A stretch of DNA of 64,000 nt, from contig CM038912.1 in assembly GCA_021904315.1 (NCBI GenBank), forward strand, positions 13,975,061 to 14,039,060. The letters run 5' to 3'. The notes below the pieces were generated by a model. The model worked only from the letters and a program-made list of their open reading frames with translations, ran no database searches and was not told the DNA's origin. Made by a program: the position numbers and the translations under genes. Shown piece by piece: positions 33,762-45,622 of the stretch (position 1 is its first letter; each line of letters starts with the position of its first letter). This DNA is from Sphagnum magellanicum. Its lineage: Eukaryota > Streptophyta > Sphagnopsida > Sphagnales > Sphagnaceae.

Positions 33762-35659
33762 GTTTCACCCCGCCCTTGAATGCTGACGTATTTTTTTGCA
33801 GGTTTTTTTTGAATCTCACCTTGTGTATGACCAAACTCAGGGTACTGGTGCTGTCTTTTCCTGACTTTCCGGATATCTCAAGTGTCTTAACAGCGTCTTT
33901 AGATAAGTATACAATAATCAACCCAAACCTTCAGGCAAACAACATAAATACTGTAACAAAATGAATGGAGCACTATGGTCTGCAACACTAAGAATGGAAC
34001 AAAAAAATGTCAAGCGTTTTGTTCTGGGATCAATAATCTGTAAGCAAACATTCCAACACATAAACAATCATCATCTCAAAGCTTCAATGAGACTTGATAG
34101 ACGACTTACTCTTTAATGGTCACCAAATGTGCCACAGTACCAATTTGAGGGTGAACTTGATTGAGCCTAGAGTGAAATGACGATACATTTTAGCACCTTT
34201 TCTTCCTCTTCTTGACATCCCCATATGGACCTGCAGTTCTGTCAGTCTTTCACCTAGATGGATTTCTCATCTGCAACAGCAACACAACATCCAGGTTCCG
34301 AATCGTTGCCCATTCCTGCTAAAACTTTCCAGACAAAAAGTCAGTATCCAAACCTTACTATGCAGATGTTAAATTCACATAAGTTTCACCTGCCCAAACA
34401 GCATTCACATTTTGCCTGTTGTTGGAATCTCAAGAGTATAAGATACAAAAGACCAATTAAATATGTAGAATATATCTATTCACTCTTTTCTTTACTGAAA
34501 GGAGCTCCTTTCCTCACATGCACAGATGAGCAATTACATCAGGTATATAACCCATCCATGCGTGGACGATTCCAAGCTTCAAAGATACCAACCCTGGTTT
34601 ATAACCTACCTAATAAGCTAACAAAATGATGCTATCCCAGTTGCTCTTACAATCCCTTATAACAAGTCAGGTCACAAGATTAGGCAGTCCTCCAGTTCAC
34701 CCTCATGTCTGTAGCAGAATGAATCAATATCTTCCTCTAAGGATTGTGTTACACCCTCTGCTTAATAGTTGAAGTGGGTGGGTTTCAAGTCATGGGTCCT
34801 TTCCCTTTTGTATGCTACCACTGCAAGAAAACCAGTAGGCAAAAAATTGCTGGTACCTCACACATTTACTATCAAAAATTTGCTCATGATATAGGAATTT
34901 GGCAGCCACTGTTCAGCAGTCACCATGCTGATGCCACTTGCTGCTTTCAAGGGGTTGGAGTACTGGCCCATCAAACAATTTCCCATCAGAAATCCAAAAT
35001 CAACCTTTGCAATCTTAGAGTTCATTGATGCAACAACATGATCAGTCAACAGACAATGTGACTTAGTTCGTCTCCATGTTGAACCCTAAACCTGACAAAC
35101 CAATGTGACCGAGTTGTTTCAATTTTGAATTCAACATACAAAAAATCTGGAACTGGCAAAACAGTAGTAGACTGGATTTCATGTTGGACCTAATATACCA
35201 AAACATGGAACCAGCTGCTTCACAGCACTTGTCTCTGAGAACATAGAAGCAGAGGACTATGGCAGAGGTATAGGGTATTGAAGACCTACTCCAGTGCCTC
35301 ATTCTACAGGTGGGGAAAAACACTTAACATCTGGTTCCAACTTGTTAAGGTTTTTCCTTCTGGTGGCTTCACTGCCAAGTATGTAACATAGCTGCTAAAC
35401 CTGCAATCAAAGTTTGAGCTAATGATAAAGAAATTATCATTCTGCAATGGAAACCTCTTGTATGGTACAAAGGAAAGCAGGCAACCAGAAACCCACTACC
35501 AGTAAATCAAACACTATTGCCCTGTTTCTTCAAAGTGCAACAACAGTCTGCAACATGCTACTCCATTGAAGAATCCAGAAACACAGGAGGAGGCTTCACA
35601 TTAACTCATAACAGGATCCAAAAAACAGCAGCAGCAGCAGCAGCAGCTGGTAACTACAT
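33762..35659. other. intergenic sequence, no recognised gene
   Basis: Short frames on both strands (for example 34258-34629 + and 35063-35323 -) have no family that I recognise and no splice context that supports them. I see no repeat structure. Confidence 0.35.
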
Positions 35660-36085
35660 TTCCAACAAGAAGCTTGCAAGGTTTCTGCATTTACTAGTCC
35701 ATTTTCTCCTTGATGCTGAGCCTGTAGCAGCAACAGCAGCAGGGATTCGAGGGTCCACAGGAGCACCATTTGCATTTCCATTGAACATCATGCCTCCACC
35801 ACCACCACCACCACTGCGTCCTCCTCCTCCTCCTCCACCATAGAGGTTTGGTCAAGGATGGAAACCTCCAGGCTGATCAAAGAATTGGGCTCCATGCCCA
35901 CCATTGGTGTACATACCTCCACATCCTCCTTGATGGCCTCACCCATTCACATAGCCTCAAGCACTTGCCCGGCCACCTTGATATCCACCCAACATGCCTC
36001 CTCACCCTCTCGGTGGAGCTCCAGCTCCTGGATGACCCTGTTGGTACCTGCTTCTGCTTCTTGGTGCCCCTTCCCATCTGAGGTT
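35660..36085 (-). pseudogene. glycine/RGG-rich protein relic with four TGA stops
   Basis: Read from 36085 down to 35660 on the minus strand, one frame encodes a glycine-rich C-terminal type sequence: APRSRSRYQQGHPGAG, GGMLGGYQGG, GGCGGMYTNGGHGAQFFDQP, LYGGGGGGRSGGGGGGGMMF, GNANGAPVDPR, and a TAG after SFLLEM. It is interrupted by four TGA codons, each where the context suggests Arg (CGA), and by no other stop. An acceptor-like CAG|ATGGGAAGG precedes it. I do not recognise the exact family; RNA-binding proteins and RNA-methyltransferase subunits often end this way. A decayed exon is the simplest reading. Confidence 0.45.
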
Positions 36086-36299
36086 GACGATGATGAGGAA
36101 GAAGATGACGAGACCACACAATCTCTGACTCTTGGTTGATGATGAGATCACGATTCTTGTAGCAGCAGATCGGTCGTCAAAGATGATCATCAATCCAACA
36201 GCAGAAGAAGAAGAAGAAGAAGAAGAAGAGAGAGGGGCGGTCCGGAGAGGCGATTTTTTGGGAAAGATTTTGCATGCGCATTTCTTGCTCATTGCTAGA

Positions 36300-37005
36300 T
36301 TTCTCTTAGTTTCTGCAGCAGCGATGGTTAATCCTGAGATCGATGATTCTCTTAGTTTTTGCTGCAGCAATCGCTGACCCTGAGATTGATTCTCTGGAGT
36401 TTCTGCGGCAATCCGTTGATCATGAGAGTAATTTTCTCTTCAGTTTCTGCAGCTCTCAGTGATCCTGAGAATGATTCTCATGAGTTTCTGTAGCAATCAG
36501 TGATCCTGAGATTGATCCTCTTAGTTTTTGCACCAATCTTTGCTCCTGAGATCGATTCTCTTAGGTTCTGCAGCAGCAATCAGGGATCTTGAGATTGATG
36601 TTTCTCTCTAGTTTCTGCAGCAGCAGCAGCAGCAGCAGCAGCAGTCGGTGATCCTGAGATTGAGGATTCTCTTTAGTTTCTGCTGCAGAAATCGGTGATC
36701 AAGAGATTGATGATTCTCTTTAGTTTCTGCAGCAGCAATTGGTGATCCTGAGAGTTGGTTCTATCAGTTTCTGCAGCAGCAATGGGCGATCCTGAGATTG
36801 GTTCTCTTAGTTTCTGCAGCAGCAATTGGTGATCCTGAGAGTTGGTTCTATCAGTTTCTGCAGCAGAAATGGGCGATCCTGAGATTGTTTCTCTTAGTTT
36901 CTGCAGGAGCAATTGGTGATCCTGAGAATTGATTCTATCAGTTTCTGCAGCAGCAATGGGCGATCCTGAGATTGGTTCTCTTAGTTTCTGCAGCAATGGG
37001 TGATC
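36300..37005. repeat. 87-bp tandem array built of two similar half-units
   Basis: GGGCGATCCTGAGATT recurs at 36784, 36871 and 36958, exactly 87 bp apart. Each unit holds two versions of GATCCTGAGA...TTTCTGCAGCAGCAAT. Towards 36300 the copies become diverged and the half-unit spacing irregular. On the minus strand the regular part stays open for about 100 codons as 29-residue units (KLREPISGSPIAAAETDR plus linker). No start, domain or splice context is visible, so I treat it as a minisatellite. Confidence 0.8.
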
Positions 37006-40000
37006 CTAGAGTCTCTTCAAGACAAAAGAGTTGGTGATTCTTTTGTGTTTATGTTACACAGGCAAGCAAGCAACACATGCAACAAATTCACTTGATGATG
37101 TTCACAGGGCAAGCAAACATGAAGTTTTCTCAAGCAGAAATTGCAAAGATCATGAAGCAGCAGCAGCAGCAGTGACATGATGACACAAAACACACTGAAA
37201 ACAAACCTGCAACTACAGTACGCATTTTGTTGAGAGATTTTGTCTCCTGTGAACCCTTGATTTCCTTTCTGAGAGTTTGTCTTATTTTCTCAACATACAT
37301 CTTGAAGCTCATGGCATATGCCCCTTATGAAAGCAGTATAGTTGTTGTCCAACAGGCTAGAAAAGGGTGAAGATCAAAAACTGCATGGAAGCTTCATGTA
37401 GAAAAGAGCAATTGCAACATTCCAAAAAACTGTGGAGTAGGCAAACATGAGGTTGATGTAATCATATCACATGTCCGTATGTTGATGATCTATTCTCTCA
37501 CCAACTTAGGTTTTGCTCTCTTCCTCTCTTTGTCTACTGAGAGCACAATCTTCTTCTCTTCTTGGGTTGCTCCAAGTCGAAATTTTGGACCTGACTTCCT
37601 CGTCTTCTCTTTGCAACAACAGAGAAATTCATTGCTAACTTGATGTTATTCTGACTTCTTTCAACAGATCAAACTTCTGATGTTCAAACAAACATCTCAA
37701 CAAAAAAGAGGACAACAAAAGTGAGAATGATACACCCAAAGTCTCAGATTGGATGAAAAGTCAGTTTCATGCACCAAACCTGCCTGCAAGACTGTGAGAA
37801 TCTGTAGGTAAGGGCCATGAACCTAAAACACCAGTTATTGATGAACACAATGCCGAGTGAAGCTCCAGATGGGCAAGGTTTTGGGTGAGTCCCACCGCCC
37901 TGTTCGGTCTTCCATTTAACAATCCTCAGAGGATGGCACTACAGTTTGTAATGAGATGATAGTGATGAAGAACCCCTTTTGCAGAAGGGGATAAAAAACT
38001 ATAAGATTGTTATTTGAAGTGAACAAATGTAAATTCTAGAATTTAGATTTGTTTACATCTCAAATGATTTCAGCTTGTTAGTCAAATCTTCAGAAGAGAA
38101 GACCTTTTGTGAAGAAGACATGCCAAATTCTGCTTGAGGATGATCATGTCAGGGCAAAAATTCTGTCAATGAAATGGGGATACAATAGCATTGGGATGCA
38201 AGAAAAAATGGAAAGGAAAGAAACATCAAATGTTCTCTCTAACACATAACACTTCATATGGTACATCCATATGTGGTTAAGGCTCCTTCTTACAGGTTCA
38301 TTTTGCTTTGGTTTGTCTTTTTGTTTCATGGGTGGAGAAATCTCAATTCAGTTTTGACAAATGTTTTGCAAACTTGTTAATTTGAGTTGAATTTGAGTTG
38401 TAAGTGCAAAAGAGTTTTGCAAACTTGTTAACTTGATCAAATTTTCTGAAGACCACCTGGTATGTGCTCTTACATACAAGAACTTCGACTAAGAATGAGA
38501 TCCTGCAGTGATTGGGATTTTGCAATTGAGATACATACGAGATCTGGGGGTAAGGTGATTTCTCATTGTAACTTATACTATGGATTTGACTTTGCAAGAT
38601 TGCTCTTCTACTCGTCCTTGAGCTCTCTCATGTTTTATTCTTTTGTTGTAGATTGTGGCAAAGTGTCTTGAGAAGATGGAGAACAAAAATGAAATTCAGT
38701 GGGAGTCCACTGAACCAGTTACCCTGTTGGGGAACAACAGTTCTGGCAAGCAACTGGAGCATTACCCTTCCTTATTACTGGTTGCCTTGACAACACTCTA
38801 TTGCCTTGGTAGCTGCCGTGAAGGATGGGCAATGCTCATAGTGTATCTTCTCATTGGTATGAGGACAGAACCTCTTCTTCATGTTTGTGTTTCTACTCCC
38901 CTTGTCATACTTTCTAAATGTTTTTCAGAAGGTACCTGGTCAAAGTGAAAATTCTTTGAATGTCCGACAATCTCACTTCACTTGTTTTTCAGAAAAAAAA
39001 CGAAAGTTTACAATCTCCACAACCTTCTTGACATTGCCATTACAACATCAATATGTGGTGTTTTGGAATGAATTTGGATAACCAACATGAAAGAAACCAA
39101 CCAGAAATAAATTCCAACCCATTAATAAGAAACAAACATATAATTGCATAGTAGTAAATTTCAGTCAACTCTTGCACAACATTGGACACTTGAATCATCC
39201 ACAAGAATTTGATGTTCAAGAAGAAGAAGAAGGAGAAGGAGAAGAAATCCATGCTTGGAGAGTATGAAGCATTGGCACTTTTTTCTTCAGTTGCAAGACA
39301 TTCAAGCTTCATGGTGTAATTAATAGCTTCAGGTTTTTCCTACTTGCAGATGTTTCAAAAGCTTAAAAAGGGTGGTAGCTGAACATCGAGTGTGATTCAG
39401 AGGTAAACTCTCCCCAGCTTTTTTCTAAAGAAGTTTGCTGAACTTCAATGTCATTTCATCATCATCATCATCTTCTTCCAATGTCATTGTTGCTACACAG
39501 TTCTTGTTTCCATGTAAGTGAATCCACACACCCAAAAACAGTACAGGAATATGCAAACTTTCCAGTGCCCCTTTTTTGTTACACCTTTTTACTCAGGAGC
39601 CTTTAATCAAAAGTCTGGCACAATCTACCCATCCATGGAATGGAGATTACAGAAAACCAACCATTGGATTCAAAGTTGACAAGCACAGAATGTGTTGGTA
39701 CAAAAGATTCAGTCAAAATCATTGATGCTTGCTTGCTTGCTTGCTTCCTTCCTTGCTTGCTGGCTTGCTTTGCAGAGTAAAGCAGCAACAGCAGAAAAAA
39801 AACAGGTGATAGATTTTGCTTTGGATGCTATGCTTGTGAAGTACAGGTACTACATCATACATGCACAGTGCCTGTGGTTGCCTCTGCAAGGTCCAAAATC
39901 ATGTTCAGAAATTAAAGTTATCTGGTAAAGTCAACGTGATTAGGGGGTGAGAACAGCTAGTTTCCACATAATAGGGCATCAAACATGTAACTGGGAATGA

Positions 40001-40033
40001 AAATTTTACAGAACGAAATAACTCGGACCCAAA
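37006..40033. other. intergenic sequence, possible exon fragments
   Basis: A minus-strand stretch near 37494-37610 encodes a basic peptide (RKSGPKFRLGATQEEKK, KERKRAKPKLVRE, stop) behind an acceptor-like CAAAG. A plus-strand frame at 38655-38948 starts after TTGTTGTAG and is hydrophobic in part. I recognise neither and see no partner exons. A CTTGC run lies at 39727-39770. Otherwise nothing. Confidence 0.3.
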
Positions 40034-40304
40034 CTAGTTTTTCCACCAACTTTGGTGGGACACTGAGTTTCATCCTGTCTTTCCTGAGCACCTGCCTCCA
40101 CTGTTGCTACCTATATTTTCACAGCTCCTACCTGTACAACTACTATAATTATTCCGAACCTTGTGGATTGAAATGCTGAGTTTCAGCATTTCATACTGAG
40201 ATTTAATAAAAATTTCATCACTCTGCTGATACCACTGAAAATGTAGGGGATAGGGAGTGAAAGCAGATGGGGATAGGGGGTGAAGGAGAGGGTGACTTTA
40301 CGGA
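40034..40304 (-). mobile_element. non-autonomous Helitron-like element D2
   Basis: Reverse-oriented relative of 33468-33761. Read on the minus strand it starts TCCGTAAAGTCACCC after an A, runs through the shared block CAGTATGAAATGCTGAAACT, and ends with hairpin CCACCAAAGTTGGTGG, five bases, then CTAG followed by T. This is the Helitron insertion signature. The hairpin stem differs from D1 by a paired change that keeps pairing. 271 bp, no coding capacity. Confidence 0.7.
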
Positions 40305-42044
40305 TAAATTTATTGTATTTGAAAAAAAGAAGTCCCGGACAGACAGGAGTGAATCAGCAGCACCCACCAGCCCACCATCCACTGGATGCCAGATATCAAC
40401 TCAGTTGTGGATGAAGCTCAACCCAATACCAACCTGGTGATGGATGAATCTCAACCCGATACCCACTCGGTTGTAGATGAATCTCAACTGAGGTATTATC
40501 CCGCTTTTACCTTGGTAACCCATTTTGTAAGAAGTTGATCCTATATATGCTAACAACTCACTTGTTAATAAGTGGTTACTATGTAGGTAGGTAAGAAGGT
40601 AAGGCACTTGGTGACAACTAGGTAGGTAGGTAGATAGATGCATGTGGATGGTTTAGTAACTACTTAAACCATTGTCGTTAGCTATGGGATAAAGAATGCA
40701 ATGGAAAATGTCTTTCCTGTCCACACAATTGCACACCATCATCCATCGTGCATGGTGCACTGGTGGGTGTTGTCGGTTCACTTGGAATTGGAGTAGAATG
40801 GACATATTATTGTCCAGAGAACCCAAGGCAAACATGACAAACATAAGACCTGGGGATTAACCCATTTGAGGAGAATAACTGACTTTTTCAGCCTTTGGGT
40901 TAACTTTTTTCTTTTTTTCCCGAAGGTAAACTCTCTCTCTCTCTCTCTACATGTAAGGAAAGACTTTACCTTCTTTTCCTATGCTTCAAAATTCCTAGGA
41001 ATTGTGATTTTATAGCATTTGTTGTTTAAATTTTCACTTTGCTTCCATCACTTATAATATTGTTGTCTTTGTGGATTTGGGAAAAACTATTGTGTAAAAC
41101 AAAATAAGAGTGAGTTCATTTTATTTGGTTCAACTCATCACCACAATATGGCAAGTGTGACCGTTAATTTGTTGACTTGCTTTCTTCATGATTATAGCCA
41201 ATATGTGATGTTGCAATAGAAACCCAAAAAGGTTGGGCATAAAGATAGATGGGTCATCTTGACTATAGAAATGACAATGTAGGACATTGTGCATTGACAC
41301 CCACAAAGTTTGTAGGGGGTGTTTCACATCCCCCACGATTGATTCTCGGGAGTATCTTGTCACAAGAAATTTGTGAACCTAAAAGAGATGTTCAATGTAG
41401 ATGAAGTGACCATTGTTATAACGGGCAATAAATGTTTGTCTCAAACCCAAAAAAATAAAGAGAAAAAATAAATAAAATTCCACAAATTTGGTAAAATATT
41501 CTTAGGTCATGTTGCATCAACAAAATCTTGTTATGTACAAGTCTCCCGTTTCTATCAAGGCAACAAATAAAATATAGTGTGGGAAGTGAAATTGTTGTGA
41601 CCCAATTGAAAGCCCTTGAAGATCAAGGGATAGTAGGTGGGATGTGACAACTCCTTCATTGATGTCCTAAACCCTAAACCCTAACTTTTCCATGAACTTG
41701 TTCAAAGTTGCATCTAACTATGGCAAAGAATGAAACACATCCAAGTGGGGCTACTAACATCTTCCCTTAATGCAAACAAAAGCCATATATATAGGTCCAA
41801 ACTACATAATTAATATCAAGATTTCATGAGGGGTTTGGATTTTATTATTATTATTTTTTTGAAGTTAGTTTTGAATTTTTGCTATTTTTGTGAATTTCTA
41901 AAATAAGTTGGGACAATTATATGTGCATTCCTTGCAATGTTGTTTGTTACACCCCCTCAATGCCCATCACAAAAGAAACATAAAAACAAAACATGCATGT
42001 TGTAACAAAAAGAAAAAAAAGGTCAAATAAACCCTAAACCATGT
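40305..42044. other. intergenic sequence
   Basis: Contains a (CT)n run at 40931-40949, a GTAGGTAGGTA run near 40583-40630 and a telomere-like motif CCCTAAACCCTAA at about 41671. No gene is seen. Confidence 0.4.
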
Positions 42045-42275
42045 ATCAACTACCATAGTACCTTGGCCACTTTGACACATGTTTGCCGAATAATTAAATA
42101 ATTTCGAGGAATCCATTTCGACAAATGATATATTCCAAGATGTTTATTTCATCATATTCATCATTTTCAAAAAAATATCTTAATTAATTTATTATTATTA
42201 TTATTATTATTGAAAATTTTAATATTTCTCAAAATAACATAATTAATGTTGAAATGGTCCTGGTACTATGGTATC
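42045..42275. mobile_element. MITE-like element B, copy 1
   Basis: About 230 bp bounded by inverted ends: CTACCATAGTACCTTGGCCA on the left and, inverted on the right, ATACCATAGTACCAGGACCA. The interior is A/T-rich with (TTA)n. A second copy lies at 49663-49895. No coding capacity. Confidence 0.65.
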
Positions 42276-43227
42276 AGCATGATTTTGCTTGTCACCCAAA
42301 GCCATGGGACCTAGAAGCCCCATTTTGGGGATCCTAAGTTGTAGAGTAAAAGAAAGGTTTCCACTAAGTACTTCCTATTATGCCCCTTTGTTATTTATTA
42401 ATTTATTTGAAATTTTCCTGCTTTTCTTTTTCTTTTCAAAATATTATAATAGCTAGTTTTATGGCTCTTTCAAGTCCAATGAATGAATAAATAAATGAAT
42501 GTGCCGATTACTAATTACATCTCTACTTGGATGAATTGAAGTCCATTGTTAGGAGAAGCTGCACCCAACCCCCAATGGGTATCAGGGTGGTTCTTAGGGT
42601 TCAGAATCACTCTTATTCAAAAATCAAATACCCGGTTTGGATATAAAACCCTAGTTGTAAAAAAAAAAAATTAAATCAAATAAGCACTTTGGACACATAA
42701 TCGTGGTTCTCAATTTGTTGAAAAGTAAAAAATTAACCTCCTAGAAATTCCTTTGTGAGTTATTTCATGAAACTTGCAACCTTGGATCCCATCCCAGGTA
42801 AAAAAGTTGGGTACTCGGGTTAATCCTTTGATATGGGTTCTCGAGAAGTGCATAACATGGATTTGAGAGCAATTTCCAACACTTGCTAAATGGGCATGAA
42901 GAACCCACCCAATTCTTGCACACCATTATTACACACAATCTGACATTTGACGGTTCGGTTTCTTTCTTTATGCACTGAAAGATTTTGTTGTTGTTGTTAG
43001 TTCGTTTCATTATTATTATTATATTTTTTATTTTTTTTCCTGGTAATGTTGTTGAAAATCAATCAAAGAATGACTTTGTCAAAATGAAATTTGATTTTCT
43101 TAAGCCTTTTTTTTTTGTTTAATGCTATGAACTGCAAAAATAACCCAACAAATCATGGCCCATCATCACACAACAAAAGGTTTGTTAGTGAAAATTTGCT
43201 ATAAGAATAATGTGGGAGTAGGTAACT
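42276..43227. other. AT-rich intergenic sequence
   Basis: No gene is seen. Short ATT and TTG runs around 42990-43020. Confidence 0.4.
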
Positions 43228-43634
43228 ACTAAGAGAATCTCCACGAGTCCTCAATATGTGACCCTGCAAAAATGTTTTTCACATCCAAGTGTTAGTTATT
43301 TACTGTTTTGCAACCCCCACCCATCAAACTGAATCTGGGACAGCAAATGGGTGGGGTAGTAGTACTACTGATAGCAAACCACCTGGACGAATCATTATGA
43401 TCGGCCAATCCGAAACACTGAGCAACAGTCAGTCAGATCATAGTTATTACACTCTTTTCTGCTTGCCCCTGCACACCTTGCTGTGCCTTTCACCAGCCAC
43501 CGCAAACTTTGTGCACAGTATGCTATGATAAAACTATTTTCCTGAGCCAAACCGGCATGATTTGACTTTTCTTCGTCCAATTTTACTGTGCAGTACCACG
43601 TACTTACTGAGCACCGCTGGACATGCTCTAAGTA
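43228..43634. mobile_element. MITE-like element C, copy 1 (Harbinger-type ends)
   Basis: About 407 bp with terminal inverted repeats: left TACTAAGAGAATCTCCACGAG region, right end inverted TACTTAGAGCATGTCCAGCGG region. Ends of the form GAGCATCTCCA and a three-base TWA target suit PIF/Harbinger MITEs. A relative lies at 59638-60000 (shared AATATGTGACCCTGCAAAAA-like start and AAACCACCTGGAC block). No coding capacity. Confidence 0.65.
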
Positions 43635-44399
43635 CCCCGCCTCATAACTGAATGAAATTTTTGCTACAATCAAGCTCCACTAATCAAACGTGCTACAAGA
43701 GAAACTTTTGCCTCTGCTAGGCCGAAAATTCCAAGTTTGGAAAACGTCCAAGCAGCCATGAAAACACAAGGGTCTCTCATATCTGAGGTTCCACCCTTCA
43801 TATTTTATAGTGAAAATTTTCTGCCTTGTGGTTTACACTTTACACTTTGACTAAGGCGTGACACTAGTGTGAGTGTCGCCAATTTCCACTCTTTCCGCTC
43901 AAGTGCCACTTGCACCACTGAGTTTATTTATTGACCCGGTAGGTAGCTCACATGAAAACCACCGAAGCCCTTTGCAAAGGTGCCTTACTCTATACACAAT
44001 AACAACTCATGTTAATTTCTTTAGTATCAAATGAATCGTTCACTAATATATATGTATATATTTATATATTTCAAATAGAGTTTGTGATTATTTTAAAGTG
44101 GATATAAGAGTTCTCATAAAGAATTTCACATGATAACGATATGAGTATAAAATAAACGGTATGGGTTCAATGAAGTCTGATATTTGACAACTTTACGCAA
44201 CCAACCAACGTCCTCTTTAAAAATGTAGTAACTTTTGCAAAGAGGTAACCCACCTCTTGTTGAATAGGAGACTTTTCTCGTTACCTAGTTGTCACAACAT
44301 TCACATGTAGAACTCTTGGACACACATCTTCATTGACATGGCAATTTCCTTTTCATATTTTAGAGACAAAACTTGTATGTGAATAGTGTACCAAGGAAC
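43635..44399. other. intergenic sequence
   Basis: No gene or defined repeat is seen; a short (TA)n lies near 44045. Confidence 0.4.
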
Positions 44400-44491
44400 A
44401 CATGGAGGTTTAGCATTGAGTAACCAACACTTCAAGGACTTATATATATAAGTCCTTGAAGTGTTGGTTACTCAATGCTAAACCACCATGT
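44400..44491. repeat. near-perfect palindrome, arms 39 bp without spacer
   Basis: From 44407 to 44484 the sequence is its own reverse complement, centred on TATATATATA (44441-44450). After one mismatch pairing extends to about 44400 and 44491. The left arm begins GGTTTAGCATTGAGTAACCA. It would form a long hairpin as RNA or a cruciform as DNA. No coding role. Confidence 0.95.
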
Positions 44492-45209
44492 TACGTGGGA
44501 CCACCCATTTTTATTTTCTTTTTTGGGGAACCCACGTTTTCAAATAAAACATACTTATTTTTGCAAAATAAATATTTTAATTAAAAAAATAAAAATCAAT
44601 TGAAGATCAAAAAAATTTAAGATAAGAAAAGAGAATGAAAATATATGATACTTAATAAAATTATTCACAAAATAATCCTAACTTCAATGAGCTTTCATTC
44701 TATGTCATCATGCTTTCCAAGCTATCCATAAAGTGAGAATCACCCTTCAAAACTAAGGTTATGCACTCTAGATAATCCTAGGTTTTTGCTAATCTTAGAT
44801 AGCACCCAAGGTAAGGGTATGTAGTCCCCTATTGCACTAAGAATCAATTCTAGATAGGCTTTCTAAATGATCCTTACGTATCCCTTAACTTAAGAAATCC
44901 CTAACAAACTTTTAAAATAAACTTTATGTATCACCTAAATAATGTTTTTGATATACCATAACCCATCTAGACTCCTAAATACACATAGGCAAAGACATAA
45001 GATATGAGAATGAACATGGTTTGCTCACACAATACAAGAAATATTTGTTTTTTTTGGTAAGGTATGGGTGTTGGAAGTTGTGCCATGAAAAACTAATTTA
45101 TTCATTTGTTAATTCTTTAGGTAGGGAGAGAGAGGCCCATAAGTTACCATAAGAACCTCTTCATAAATCTCAAGCCAACCAAGCTCAAGTTTTACGACAA
45201 ATCAGATAT
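44492..45209. other. AT-rich intergenic sequence
   Basis: No gene is seen. Confidence 0.4.
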
Positions 45210-45550
45210 TCAACAAGGGGTGTGTCACAAGGTAGCCTTGCCATTTACCTTAAAAAGCATTTTAAGGCAAAAGACGAATTATGAAAATTCAAATATTTCA
45301 CCATGCAAAAATATAATCTTTAAAAAAAAATCCTCTAAAAAAAAAAACCAAAATCCTTCAAGATATTATTAATAACTCTTTAATTAATCTCAAGTTTCAA
45401 ACACAAGCCAAATTATCATGTTTCAAAAATCCTCATATAAAAAATAAAATAGACCTATTATTTATTATTACCTAGGGGCCAAACTCCCCGAAGCTACTAT
45501 ACTCTATAATGAATCTAAACACAATATCCTTGCCTTTGTAGGCATCTTTC
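45210..45550 (+). repeat. dispersed repeat family A, copy 2 (uninterrupted)
   Basis: Matches 4630-4890 and then 8146-8200 in one continuous run, joined at AAGCTACTATACTCTATAATG. It therefore represents the state before the hAT-containing insertion of copy 1. A/T-rich, not coding. Confidence 0.8.
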
Positions 45551-45583
45551 AAGGCATACTCAATAGATATGAGCATATGGGTT

Positions 45584-45622
45584 TATAGGGTTTAGGGTTT
45601 AGGTTTAAACCCTAAACCCTAA
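45584..45622. repeat. head-to-head telomere-like repeat
   Basis: Two TTTAGGG units run into GGTTTAAACC and then two CCCTAAA units, so telomere-type repeats meet in inverted orientation. A further diverged set (CCCTAAAGG, TTTTAGGGTTTAACCCTAAC) follows at 45768-45810. Confidence 0.85.

Noticed and set aside
35773-35843. Proline-rich plus-strand frame (PPPPPPLRPPPPPPP)
   Set aside because: It is the antisense of the glycine-rich frame and reflects GGN repeats.
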